DNA of 64,000 nucleotides from 55-13 sp037190145. Lineage in GTDB: Bacteria; Armatimonadota; Fimbriimonadia; Fimbriimonadales; Fimbriimonadaceae. The notes beneath the pieces were generated by a model. The model had not been told where the DNA came from. It ran no database searches and was given only the letters and a program-made list of their open reading frames with translations. Position 1 is the first letter of the stretch. Every line of letters begins with the position of its first letter. Where the stretch lies: NCBI GenBank assembly GCA_037190145.1, contig JBBCJU010000008.1:124001-188000 (forward strand). Direction: 5' to 3'. The position numbers and the translations under genes were made by a program. This document shows, one piece after another, positions 33,967 through 41,857 of the stretch.

Positions 33967-35022
33967 ATGAAACTTAAACTCCCAATTCCTATCTTGGTTG
34001 CGGTTACCGCCCTCGCCCTTATCTCGTGTGGTGGAAGCGGCGGTGGAGGAAGCTCTACTCCTCTCTCCGAGACAGGCCGTGCCGTCCAAGAGGTGCAAAG
34101 ATTGTCCATCATGTCAATGTCAAAGAGTGGCATTGCATTGGCTCCGTTCATGATGCACGGATTCGGCGGTGGCACGGGAGGAGGCACCACAGGCTCAACT
34201 GGGAGTTTTGGGGGTGTTTCCTCAATCGGCTTCTTCTTCCGCAACTTCGGAGGAACCACGGGTGAAGGCTCTACTGGCGGAACGGGAAGTGGCACAACCG
34301 GCTCGACGGGCTCAGGTTCAAATTTCTATTACGATCAGTGGCTTGGGTTATGGGTCGATTTTGAGTGGACCGAAAATACTTCTACCACCACCTTTACTCT
34401 TGATGAGGCCAAGACACAACCTGCCGGTCAAGTGACTTCTACCTACACCGGTGAATTTGGTTCTTATCCACAGACATATACGAATCAATACACATTCTCT
34501 GCTGGCCCCCTAACAGGTTCCAACGGAACCTATATTTCGGTTCAAACATCCGCAACTCATGGCAACATGTCTTATGCCAATACATATGCCGATGGATCTA
34601 GCGATTCAGGTGAAAGCCAATGGACGGATCTGACCTCTAGCTTTGAATCTCGATGGGAAGGACCAGGTGGAACACCTTGGTTCGAAGATAGCGGTACTTG
34701 GAACGCAGATAATTCTGGAACATACACTTGTGAAAACTCGCGAGGCTGGGCTAGCACTTGGACTTATAACTCAGATTGGTCTGGAAGTGCTACCTTTACC
34801 GGTCCAGACCCGTTGTTGCCGGCCATGATGGCCTGGAACTCCCATGGGCGTTACACCGTGACTTACGCAGATGGCTCAACTGAGAGTTGGAATTGGGATG
34901 ACTTCTGGGGTGGAGTAGGCGAAGGTGGAACGACCGGATCAGGCACGAGCTCGACCGGCGGAAGTTCCTCCAGCACGTCGGCGAGTGGAAGCACCAGCGC
35001 CGGAACATCTACTACCGGGTAA
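33967..35022 (+). CDS. Gly/Ser/Thr-rich lipoprotein, function unknown
   Basis: A 351-residue protein with a lipoprotein signal (IPILVAVTALALISCGGSG, lipobox LISC). Low-complexity Gly/Thr/Ser segments (residues ~55-115 and ~315-351) flank a central beta-rich part. That part has repeated aromatic/Tyr/Trp/Ser patterns (WVDFEWTENTSTTTFTLDEA, SYANTYADGSSDSGESQWTDLTSSFESRW, ADGSTESWNWDDFW) and may consist of short beta-strand repeats exposed on the surface. No enzymatic motif. The C-terminal STSASGSTSAGTSTTG tail is disordered. Confidence 0.7.
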   Translation: MKLKLPIPILVAVTALALISCGGSGGGGSSTPLSETGRAVQEVQRLSIMSMSKSGIALAPFMMHGFGGGTGGGTTGSTGSFGGVSSIGFFFRNFGGTTGEGSTGGTGSGTTGSTGSGSNFYYDQWLGLWVDFEWTENTSTTTFTLDEAKTQPAGQVTSTYTGEFGSYPQTYTNQYTFSAGPLTGSNGTYISVQTSATHGNMSYANTYADGSSDSGESQWTDLTSSFESRWEGPGGTPWFEDSGTWNADNSGTYTCENSRGWASTWTYNSDWSGSATFTGPDPLLPAMMAWNSHGRYTVTYADGSTESWNWDDFWGGVGEGGTTGSGTSSTGGSSSSTSASGSTSAGTSTTG

Positions 35023-35045
35023 TGACGGTCCGGTAGTAAGTTTGT

Positions 35046-36188
35046 TTAGGACGTTTCGTTTCCAAACTGTAGTCCACCGCCCCGATTTTGCCGCCAAGCA
35101 TCGCGCCACCGATGTACATCCACGGTGCTTATTTCTGGCTTTGGCCTCCGCTCTTCTACTGATGGAAGAGCGGGGAAGGGCTTGGAGGGCGTGGTTTGAT
35201 ACCAGTAGGCAACACTGGCTAGGTCAAGGGTAAGGCAGTTGGCATGACCGTGCTCAATACTGGCACGAAGACTCTTCTTGAATCGAATAGGATCCTCCAG
35301 ATGAAATCGGTAGACGTGGGTTCGTCCCAACCATCCAAAACGAGGTGAGTCGTTGAGCCTTCCTGGTGCCCGTGCCGTGCCGAAATAGGGGTGGCAGTAA
35401 TGCTCGTCTGGACACCAGCTTTGGTTGAAGTAGTCTTCAGTGCCTGTTCCATGTGCGGACCCTGGCCAGGGTTCACCATCCACTAGGAACATATCATCTC
35501 CCTCCCCGTACCAGATAGGGCTGGGTGAATTGATGTAATAGTTCACTCCGACGAAGTGGCCTTTGCCTTCCGGTTGGCAGAATACATAGTTGAATTCGTC
35601 TGTCGGGTTGTCGGCAAACGGTCCAAAGACTGCCCACTCGTTTTCAATATCGCCGAGATCGGATTCTGGCCGAGTGACTTCTTGGCGGTATTGCGCATGA
35701 AACCGGCCCATATCATCAGGGATGGAGTCGTGCTCTTCGTAATCGATGTAATAGTAAAAGGAGTCAACCGTCTCAGTAGATTGGTTTTCGACAGTGAACT
35801 TGGCACCCTTGCCAAATGGCATTGGGAAGTAGCAAACAAGGGCATTTCCATTAGCTGGAGCGGCAGCGAGGGGGAGAGAAATGAAGTTGTACTTCATGCC
35901 CCAACCTTGTCCAAAGAAGTCACCGATCGGACTTTCAATGCTCGGGTGCTCTTGCCCATCCCAGTAAGCGCGAAAGACGAGATTTCGGCGAATCAGTTCG
36001 TCCTTGCAAGAGATGGTGATCCAGATGTGCTTTACAATTCCGGCTCCTTCCATTTCGGCAATAACTTTTGTCTGGCCAGGATCAATCCCAATGCAATCTC
36101 CATTTCCGCCTTTGCGGTCATAGCTGGAAATGCGCTTGCTTCGAGCATCGACGATCTGAGCAATATTGGAAAGAGGTCCGTGGGACAT
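35046..36188 (-). CDS. DUF2961 / GH172-family glycoside hydrolase
   Basis: A 380-residue cytoplasmic protein (no signal peptide). It shows the family pattern SYDRKGGNGDCIGIDPGQTKVIAEMEGAGIVKHIWITI, FRAYWDGQEHPSIESPIGDFFG, NALVCYFPMPFGKGAKFTVENQS, FYYYIDYEEHD and GTGTEDYFNQSWCPD. The family forms paired jelly-roll domains in oligomers and includes difructose-anhydride and D-arabinofuranose-acting enzymes. The acidic residues of GTGTEDYF are thought to be central to catalysis. Substrate in this organism unknown. It adds to the carbohydrate-degrading set (two GH-A-like, GH2). Confidence 0.88.
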   Translation of the reverse strand: MSHGPLSNIAQIVDARSKRISSYDRKGGNGDCIGIDPGQTKVIAEMEGAGIVKHIWITISCKDELIRRNLVFRAYWDGQEHPSIESPIGDFFGQGWGMKYNFISLPLAAAPANGNALVCYFPMPFGKGAKFTVENQSTETVDSFYYYIDYEEHDSIPDDMGRFHAQYRQEVTRPESDLGDIENEWAVFGPFADNPTDEFNYVFCQPEGKGHFVGVNYYINSPSPIWYGEGDDMFLVDGEPWPGSAHGTGTEDYFNQSWCPDEHYCHPYFGTARAPGRLNDSPRFGWLGRTHVYRFHLEDPIRFKKSLRASIEHGHANCLTLDLASVAYWYQTTPSKPFPALPSVEERRPKPEISTVDVHRWRDAWRQNRGGGLQFGNETS

Positions 36189-36281
36189 ATTGACCGGGTT
36201 TTACCCGGCAACTTAAACGATTACTACGGTTTGCCCTGCCTCGATTAACTGAACTGCATCAATCACATCCGTCAGTTTTGG

Positions 36282-36530
36282 TTAAAGTGACTCGACTGTA
36301 TTCCGAACACCTTGAATAACCACAAGCCCAATATTGAACTTGTGGATAGGCTGCTGATATCGCATGTTTCGATCAAGCGTTATGAGAACATCAAATTCAT
36401 GCTGGGCCACACTCAAGAGGTTGCCATTTGATAGCTCGTGCCAGCCTCGATCTCTTGCCGTGGTGACATCAAGTGATGACAGGAGAGGGAGTATCTGTGC
36501 TGTAACACATGCATCAAGAAGCACCTTCAT
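36282..36530 (-). CDS. DUF5615 PIN-like toxin
   Basis: An 82-residue PIN-like protein. It has the N-terminal acidic strand MKVLLDACVTAQILPLL, then DVTTARDRGWHELSNGNLLSVAQ, FDVLITLDRNMRYQQ and NIGLVVIQG. The Asp in LLDAC and in TLDRN are the likely metal ligands of an RNase. Start at 36530 overlaps the stop of the upstream DUF433 gene as ATGA. DUF433/DUF5615 pairs are recognised type II toxin-antitoxin modules. Confidence 0.85.
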   Translation of the reverse strand: MKVLLDACVTAQILPLLSSLDVTTARDRGWHELSNGNLLSVAQHEFDVLITLDRNMRYQQPIHKFNIGLVVIQGVRNTVESL

Positions 36531-36742
36531 GCAGATTTGCAAATAACGAACTTCACTTCCGAAGCTTGCTGAATTACTTTTGAAACTTGGCTTTTTTTGA
36601 CCTCTGGAAAGTCTCGATGAAACTCGTCAATTGTATGTCCATCCAAAAAGTAGTCGAAGACTGTCTGAACGGGGACACGTGTTCCCGTGAAGCAAGGTGT
36701 GCCCCACATTATCTCTGGATCAACAGTTACTACGTTCATCAA
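36527..36742 (-). CDS. DUF433 antitoxin
   Basis: A 71-residue protein of the DUF433 (VapB45-like) family: VDPEIMWGTPCFTGTRVPVQTVFDYFLDGHTIDEFHRDFPEVKKSQVSKVIQQA. The first part folds as a small winged-helix unit that binds DNA and the toxin. It is translationally coupled to the DUF5615 toxin gene. Typical modules repress their own promoter, which would lie at 36743-36770 here. Confidence 0.88.
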   Translation of the reverse strand: MMNVVTVDPEIMWGTPCFTGTRVPVQTVFDYFLDGHTIDEFHRDFPEVKKSQVSKVIQQASEVKFVICKSA

Positions 36743-36782
36743 TAATATTGTACGTCAGCTGTAGGCATACTGATTGGGAGAC

Positions 36783-37388
36783 ATGCCGATCCTGCCGCCT
36801 AATCCCGTTACTAGCTGGTCCGACTACTATCAGTCCACTCTTTCCAAGCCTCTTCACCCCCTTTTCTCAATCCTGGAGCCACATCTACTGGAAAAAGGTA
36901 GCGCGATTGATCTTGGCTGCGGTGTGGGGCACGCAGTGAAGTGGTTGGCAGGCAAAGGATGGACTGTAACAGCGATAGATGGGCACGAAATGGCATTGGA
37001 GATAGTTCAAAGCCGCCTGTCAGAAGAAGAAAGGGGACGAGTCGAAACTCGCCAGAGCATGTTGGAAGATGCCCTTATTGAGCCGGGCACGTATGACCTT
37101 GTCGTTGCTTCTTACAGCCTATTCTTTGTTGAAGACAAGGCACGACTCGCTGAGCTCTGGAACCGTATTCAGATTGGGCTCAAGCCAGGAGGAATCTTCC
37201 TTTTTGAACTGCTTGGTCTTAGAGATGATTGGGCGGATCGACTTCTGACGCATTCCGCTGACGAGTTGAGCGGATTGCTAAAGGATTGGGAGGTGATTCA
37301 CCTTGAGGAAGCTGAACAGGACGGACACACCAGCCAAGGCATGACCAAGCATTGGCATGTGTACCATGTGATTGCAAAGAAGAGTTAG
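36783..37388 (+). CDS. class I SAM-dependent methyltransferase
   Basis: A ~201-residue enzyme with motif I GSAIDLGCGVGHAVKWLAGKGWTVTAIDGH, post-I acidic Asp, motif II LVVASYSLFFVEDKARL and motif III LKPGGIFLFELLG. Substrate is unknown; the layout resembles small-molecule methyltransferases of the tellurite-resistance/UbiE-like type. The ATG at 36783 is used; an in-frame TTG at 36774 is possible. The GGGAG sequence lies only 2 bases before the ATG, so the start is not settled. The stop overlaps the convergent GT39-type gene by 4 bases. Confidence 0.85.
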   Translation: MPILPPNPVTSWSDYYQSTLSKPLHPLFSILEPHLLEKGSAIDLGCGVGHAVKWLAGKGWTVTAIDGHEMALEIVQSRLSEEERGRVETRQSMLEDALIEPGTYDLVVASYSLFFVEDKARLAELWNRIQIGLKPGGIFLFELLGLRDDWADRLLTHSADELSGLLKDWEVIHLEEAEQDGHTSQGMTKHWHVYHVIAKKS

Positions 37389-38875
37389 TGCACCGGACTG
37401 GTATCGATATGAGACCCGACTTCGTACAGTTCAAAGTTCCCGCCGGTTGGGCCAACCAAGTTGAGTGGTTTTCCTAAGCGAGCAAAGTCAGCTCGAATCT
37501 CATCCGTGATTCGGCCTTTGCGGGTAAAGAGCCAATGACTGTTCCCAGATACGACTTCTTCTGGAGTGTCTGCCTCGTTGACCGTCGAGTCTAGGTAGAG
37601 CAACATGGAGGGCAGACTTGTTTCCTGTAGTTTGAGTGTTCCCGCAGTGAGGCGTCCTTCTTTCTTTGGAACTTGAAAGACGGCAACACTTCGTTTGACT
37701 TGATGAATGCTGTTTGTCCGGATGTATCTTGCAAACATGTGCGCCTCAGATTGACCACTTTGCTGATACCACCAAAGAAATCCAGCATTTGCTAAGATCG
37801 CGATGAACAAGGTCCAAACGATTGGAAACGCCATTTGCCGAATAGATTCTAGTGGCTTCTTCTGGGCAAAATAGATGCCCAGAAGCATGGCAATGGGTGC
37901 AAACACTGGCAAGACATAGTGAGGCAGCTTGGCGCTGGAAACGCTGAAGAATAGGAATATGATTGCGGCCCAGGCCGCGAGAAACTGCGTGAAGGAGCCC
38001 TCTACTTGCCCTGAAGCAGAGGCTGTGTGATCCACTTTTCGAGGCCATGATTTCCAAATCCAGCCTGACCAAGGCATCATCCCAACGAGGATGACCGGGA
38101 TATAGAGGACGACTGTCCAAGCTCCCTTAATGGAGTGAGCCGCGTCACCTCCGGTGAAGCGTCCAATATTCTGTTCAATCAAGAATTTTTGAACAAAAAG
38201 CTTGCCATTGGCCAGGTAGACCGGAATGTACCAAGTTGCAATAACTGCGGCAAGAACCACTGTTCCTGTGAGCCAATAACCCTTGAATGCAGGTCGGAGT
38301 ACCGGTTGCTTCCAATAGGTCCAAGCTGCGATTGGGACGAAGAGGATAAGCGCAACGGGGCCTTTTGCCAATACTCCAATTCCTAACAGAGCAGCTGTGA
38401 GAATTCGCCACCTGCGATTGCCGACGAGGGACTCCCAGAACGACAACATAGCGCCCGTAAATGCCAAGACAAGTGGCATGTCCGTCATCATCATTCGCCC
38501 AACGGCAATGAAGATAAGGGACGATCCAAGAATCAGCACGGACCAGGCTGCAGCATTTTCTGAGACGCGCTTACGCAGATAGGCAGCAATCAGAATATAG
38601 GTTCCAAAAGTGCAAAGAATGCTAGGCAGCCTTGGACCCACCATCTCACCAAACAAGGCGACGGTTGGTTTGGCCAGCCAATAGGCGAAGATGGGTTTTT
38701 CAAACCAAGGCTTACCGTTATAAAATGGCGTAATCCATTCGCCTCGACGATTCATCTCCGCGACGACAGCGGCGTAAAAACCCTCGTCCAGATCAAACAA
38801 CCCCGTCAGCCACCAACCCAAAAGAGGAATTGCGGCAAGGCAAAGAGCTAGATTCGTGATCTGACGTTTGGGCAA
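37385..38875 (-). CDS. ArnT-like glycosyltransferase (GT39/GT83 superfamily)
   Basis: A 496-residue integral membrane enzyme with about 11 helices. Family features are the first periplasmic loop LFDLDEGFYAAVVAEMNRRGEWITPFYNGKPWFEKPIFAYWL, with the catalytic Asp and Glu (DLDE), and the following GEMVGPRLPS and VGRMMMTDMPLVLAFT. Such enzymes use polyprenyl-phosphate sugars to modify lipid A, glycans or proteins on the outer face of the inner membrane. The ~90-residue C-terminal domain is extracytoplasmic. Acceptor and sugar are unknown. It is divergent from hisI. Confidence 0.88.
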   Translation of the reverse strand: MPKRQITNLALCLAAIPLLGWWLTGLFDLDEGFYAAVVAEMNRRGEWITPFYNGKPWFEKPIFAYWLAKPTVALFGEMVGPRLPSILCTFGTYILIAAYLRKRVSENAAAWSVLILGSSLIFIAVGRMMMTDMPLVLAFTGAMLSFWESLVGNRRWRILTAALLGIGVLAKGPVALILFVPIAAWTYWKQPVLRPAFKGYWLTGTVVLAAVIATWYIPVYLANGKLFVQKFLIEQNIGRFTGGDAAHSIKGAWTVVLYIPVILVGMMPWSGWIWKSWPRKVDHTASASGQVEGSFTQFLAAWAAIIFLFFSVSSAKLPHYVLPVFAPIAMLLGIYFAQKKPLESIRQMAFPIVWTLFIAILANAGFLWWYQQSGQSEAHMFARYIRTNSIHQVKRSVAVFQVPKKEGRLTAGTLKLQETSLPSMLLYLDSTVNEADTPEEVVSGNSHWLFTRKGRITDEIRADFARLGKPLNLVGPTGGNFELYEVGSHIDTSPVH

Positions 38876-38939
38876 GGTCCGATGATTTTACTTGGGAGTG
38901 CCCGAACTCGTTTACGCCCTCCCAAAGTAAACTTGCCGT

Positions 38940-39296
38940 ATGTCCCTTCTCCAGAACCTGAAGTACAACGCCGACGGCCTTATCCCTGCGATTATTCAGG
39001 ATCATGAAAATGGACAGGTTTTGATGATGGCTTGGATGAATGAAGAGTCCTTACACCGGACTCTTGATACAGGCAAGTGCACTTATTGGAGCCGCTCACG
39101 GCAGAGCTTTTGGTTAAAAGGCGAGACCAGCGGTCACTTTCAGCACGTAAAGCGAGTGTCGATCGATTGTGACCAAGATTGTCTTTTGATTCAGGTAGAG
39201 CAGGTCGGCGCTGCATGTCACGAAAATTACCGATCCTGCTTTTTCCAGGATGTTGATGGCGAAGAGTTGGTTGTTAACGCGACGCCTGTTGCTTAG
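38940..39296 (+). CDS. hisI: phosphoribosyl-AMP cyclohydrolase
   Basis: HisI opens the adenine ring of phosphoribosyl-AMP, the third step of histidine synthesis. The 118-residue protein has LIPAIIQDHENGQVLMMAWMNEESL, CTYWSRSRQSFWLKGETSGHFQ and DCDQDCLLIQVEQVGAACHENYRSCFF, with the metal-binding Asp/Cys set intact. It is the monofunctional form, without the HisE domain. No other his gene is nearby. Its end overlaps the convergent PEP-CTERM gene by 23 bases. Confidence 0.96.
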   Translation: MSLLQNLKYNADGLIPAIIQDHENGQVLMMAWMNEESLHRTLDTGKCTYWSRSRQSFWLKGETSGHFQHVKRVSIDCDQDCLLIQVEQVGAACHENYRSCFFQDVDGEELVVNATPVA

Positions 39297-40107
39297 CTCT
39301 TCGAGACTTGACTCGTCTTGCTGCACAAGTTGCGGCAAAGCCGCTTAGTATAAGGGTTGCTGGTTCGGGTACTGGGGCAGCACTAGCAGTGTGAAAATTC
39401 ACTTCCAGATCATCGACACCTAGACCGTAGAGTGTGCCACCAGTTACGTGTCTGTCTACCCACCGAATCCAAAGAGTTGAATTAGTCTCAAGGGAAAAAC
39501 CTGAGAGGCTCCCTTGTCTTTCCGTGCGATTCGGTTCTACACCTACTGGGCCAGCTACACCGAAGACATCGGGAGTTAAGTCCAAACTTGCAATATTCAC
39601 CCAATTCGCATTTTGATCGTTGATCCCTAACGCATTGGAGCTGAACTCAAATCTACTGAAATCCGCGATCCCGATACTACCAACTCGCCAAGTTTCTTGC
39701 ATGAAGCTAAGTGAAATGCTGGTGATAGGGCTATTGAGCTGATTTCTAAAACCCATACCGAAGTAAAAATCTCCTCCGATGGCTGTGTTAACACCGGTAA
39801 CTGCTCCTAAGGCTCTATCAGTGACTCCATCTCCTGTTTGAGCCCCAAAACTGTAAAGGCCCTGTTGGGCACCCGTATCTGTTCTGTAAATACTGGCTGC
39901 CGCAAATGTGTCCCTAGGAATTTCTCGAAATGCGTACCATCCTGCGAGGGTGACGTTATTCTTCCACTCATTGGTCTGACCAGATTTTGCTAGGGAATTA
40001 AAGTCTTGTTTGTATTGGTACGAGTCAATACTCACTTGCCCAAAACAGGCCGAGAAGCATCCAATAAGAGATGCAATCAGCAATGGTCTAGCACAATTCA
40101 ATGACAT
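39274..40107 (-). CDS. PEP-CTERM sorting domain protein
   Basis: A 277-residue exported protein. A signal peptide (ARPLLIASLIGCFSACFG) is followed by a beta-rich body of ~220 residues without a known catalytic motif. The sorting tail is PVPEPATLILSGFAATCAARRVKSRR, i.e. PEP motif, hydrophobic helix, basic end. Such proteins are processed by exosortase, probably for surface or exopolysaccharide attachment. The ATG at 40107 is preferred over 40158. The body resembles jelly-roll or lectin-like PEP-CTERM proteins in its pattern only. No exosortase gene is in the window. Confidence 0.85.
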   Translation of the reverse strand: MSLNCARPLLIASLIGCFSACFGQVSIDSYQYKQDFNSLAKSGQTNEWKNNVTLAGWYAFREIPRDTFAAASIYRTDTGAQQGLYSFGAQTGDGVTDRALGAVTGVNTAIGGDFYFGMGFRNQLNSPITSISLSFMQETWRVGSIGIADFSRFEFSSNALGINDQNANWVNIASLDLTPDVFGVAGPVGVEPNRTERQGSLSGFSLETNSTLWIRWVDRHVTGGTLYGLGVDDLEVNFHTASAAPVPEPATLILSGFAATCAARRVKSRRAKQQASR

Positions 40108-40214
40108 GTTAGGTTTCAATATATAGAAAATTAAATACTGAAAGCTTTGTCCGGGCATTATTCCAAGTAATACTTCTAGGCAATCCTGGCGAATATACGG
40201 TTATTGCCAGGGAA

Positions 40215-40248
40215 TAAAAAAGCCCCGCGGGAGGAGACTCGCGGGGCT
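40215..40248 (-). terminator. minus-strand intrinsic terminator without a visible upstream gene
   Basis: On the minus strand AGCCCCGCG and CGCGGGGCT form a 9-bp G+C stem, followed by TTTTTT. It lies between the PEP-CTERM gene start and the plus-strand ThuA gene, so a minus-strand transcript would enter it before the PEP-CTERM gene. Confidence 0.8.
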
Positions 40249-40335
40249 AACCTTTGGAGGAGGGTTAAGGTTGATTTCTATTCAATGCAACCATCGTGCC
40301 AATCTGGAAGTTCCCGAAAGTAAAATCCAAATTCA

Positions 40336-41004
40336 ATGGCAAATAAGAAAGCTTTGATCGTTTGGGGTGGCTGGGACGGACATGAACCGGACAAGGTCGC
40401 TGCCCTTTTTGAACAAATTCTCAAAGGCGAGGGGTTTGAGGTCGAGGTAAGCAACACGCTCGATTCCTTTGCCGATGTGGATAAGGTGAATTCCATGAAC
40501 CTCTTGGTCCCGATTGTAACAATGAGCGAGATAACTGAGGCTCAGTTCAATCCGGTGGCAAACGCGGTTAGGGAGCTAGGCATCGGAATGGCTGGATGTC
40601 ATGGAGGCATGTGTGACTCTTTCCGATCAAATACGGAATGGCAGTTTATGACGGGCTCACAGTGGGTAGCTCACCCTGGGAATGATGGAGTGAACTACAC
40701 TATGCGCATCGATCGTTCGAATCCTCATGAGATTACGGATGGCTTGCCCGATTTCCAAGTTTCCAGCGAACAGTACTACCTGCACGTAGATCCGGGTGTG
40801 AACGTGCTTGCAACTTGTGACTTTCCAACCCCCGGCGCAGATGGCCCGCACACGGATAATCCTTGCAAGATGCCTCAAATCTATACGAAAATGTATGGCA
40901 AAGGTCGGGTCTATTACAACGCACTCGGGCACCACGCTGATGTCCTGGAAGCAGAAGTTCCGCGAGAGCTAATGCGTCGTGGCTTCAATTGGGCGGCAAA
41001 ATAG
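40336..41004 (+). CDS. ThuA-like domain protein
   Basis: A 222-residue protein of the ThuA (trehalose utilisation) family with a glutamine amidotransferase-like fold. It contains KALIVWGGWDGHEPDKVAALFEQIL, GIGMAGCHGGMCDSFR, HPGNDGVNYTMRI, HEITDGLPDFQVSSEQYYLHV and YYNALGHHADV. The His residues of GCHGG, DGHEP and LGHH are the conserved polar cluster. No signal peptide. Family members occur with sugar dehydrogenases and are proposed to act in sugar metabolism; the reaction is not settled. Convergent with the YiiX-like gene, overlapping 20 bases. Confidence 0.9.
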   Translation: MANKKALIVWGGWDGHEPDKVAALFEQILKGEGFEVEVSNTLDSFADVDKVNSMNLLVPIVTMSEITEAQFNPVANAVRELGIGMAGCHGGMCDSFRSNTEWQFMTGSQWVAHPGNDGVNYTMRIDRSNPHEITDGLPDFQVSSEQYYLHVDPGVNVLATCDFPTPGADGPHTDNPCKMPQIYTKMYGKGRVYYNALGHHADVLEAEVPRELMRRGFNWAAK

Positions 41005-41815
41005 GCTGGGAGGGAGATCTTCCTATCGCATAAAACTCAATTTTTGAGGACAATGCGAGTTCATCAGGAGCAAGGGCGGACTCGGCAAAAACCCGGGCTG
41101 CCCAATCGCCAAACGTGGCTTCGACCCATTGGATATAAGCTTCTGTTCGAGGATCATCTCGTAGATCGAGGCCAAGTTCCTCATACACCATCCAAACCAA
41201 TTCACTGCAGTACGAACGCCCATAATTTGTCCCTGCTTCTTTCCACATGGCAAGGTTGTAACGAATTTCATCGTTGGCCCAATTCTTAGCTGCTAAATCC
41301 ATCGCAGCTTCAAGGTTTGGAATAGTCGCCAAAAATTGAGGTTTTAATCGCGCGAATCCCATATGAGCGTGAGAACCTTGCCAGCGGCTAAGCTCGCACA
41401 AGCGAACTCCCTTGTCCACGTTTGCTTCCATCATCCAACCTGGACGGACGTAGATTCCCACATGGGAATAGTGCATTGCCCAAAGGAACCCGGGGATGAT
41501 GGCAGGATTGGGACGTGTGAAAACGATATCTCCTGGTTGGAGTTGGTCCCAGGGAAGTGGATCTTCGGAGATCTGAAATGCCTCCATTGCGGCAATGTCT
41601 GGTGGGAGAGGCCTCTTTAGTCTCACAAATCGGTTGAGTGCTCGACAAGCTTCTTTCTGAGCAAATTCGGGCAGAGACTTTATGTCTTCCATCAACCACT
41701 GAAGATGCTTGGACAATCGTTGAGAACTGCGCTTTGCGATGATTGTTCTGATTTCCGAACCGGTCGCCTCAAAAGAGCTTGGGAGAGGAACATTAAAAGT
41801 CTTTCGCCTTGGCAC
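40985..41815 (-). CDS. YiiX-like permuted papain-fold (NlpC/P60 superfamily) protein
   Basis: A 276-residue protein. The catalytic His is in HYSHVGIYVRPGWMMEA and the Cys in GRSYCSELVWMVYEELG, in that order, as in circularly permuted NlpC/P60 enzymes (YiiX/YaeF). The PGDIVFTRP motif starts the domain near residue 95. An N-terminal ~90-residue helical region is unusual. Members cleave or transfer acyl or peptide groups on lipids or cell-wall peptides. There is no clear signal peptide, so location is uncertain. Confidence 0.83.
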   Translation of the reverse strand: MPRRKTFNVPLPSSFEATGSEIRTIIAKRSSQRLSKHLQWLMEDIKSLPEFAQKEACRALNRFVRLKRPLPPDIAAMEAFQISEDPLPWDQLQPGDIVFTRPNPAIIPGFLWAMHYSHVGIYVRPGWMMEANVDKGVRLCELSRWQGSHAHMGFARLKPQFLATIPNLEAAMDLAAKNWANDEIRYNLAMWKEAGTNYGRSYCSELVWMVYEELGLDLRDDPRTEAYIQWVEATFGDWAARVFAESALAPDELALSSKIEFYAIGRSPSQPILPPN

Positions 41816-41857
41816 GATGACTATGACGCTTTTAGCTAGACGAGAGATGCAAGTGGC

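Noticed and set aside
33630..34295. 221-codon Pro-rich open frame on the minus strand
   Set aside because: It is the mirror of the Gly-rich lipoprotein start and the end of uvrC; Pro-rich composition is what antisense Gly codons produce.
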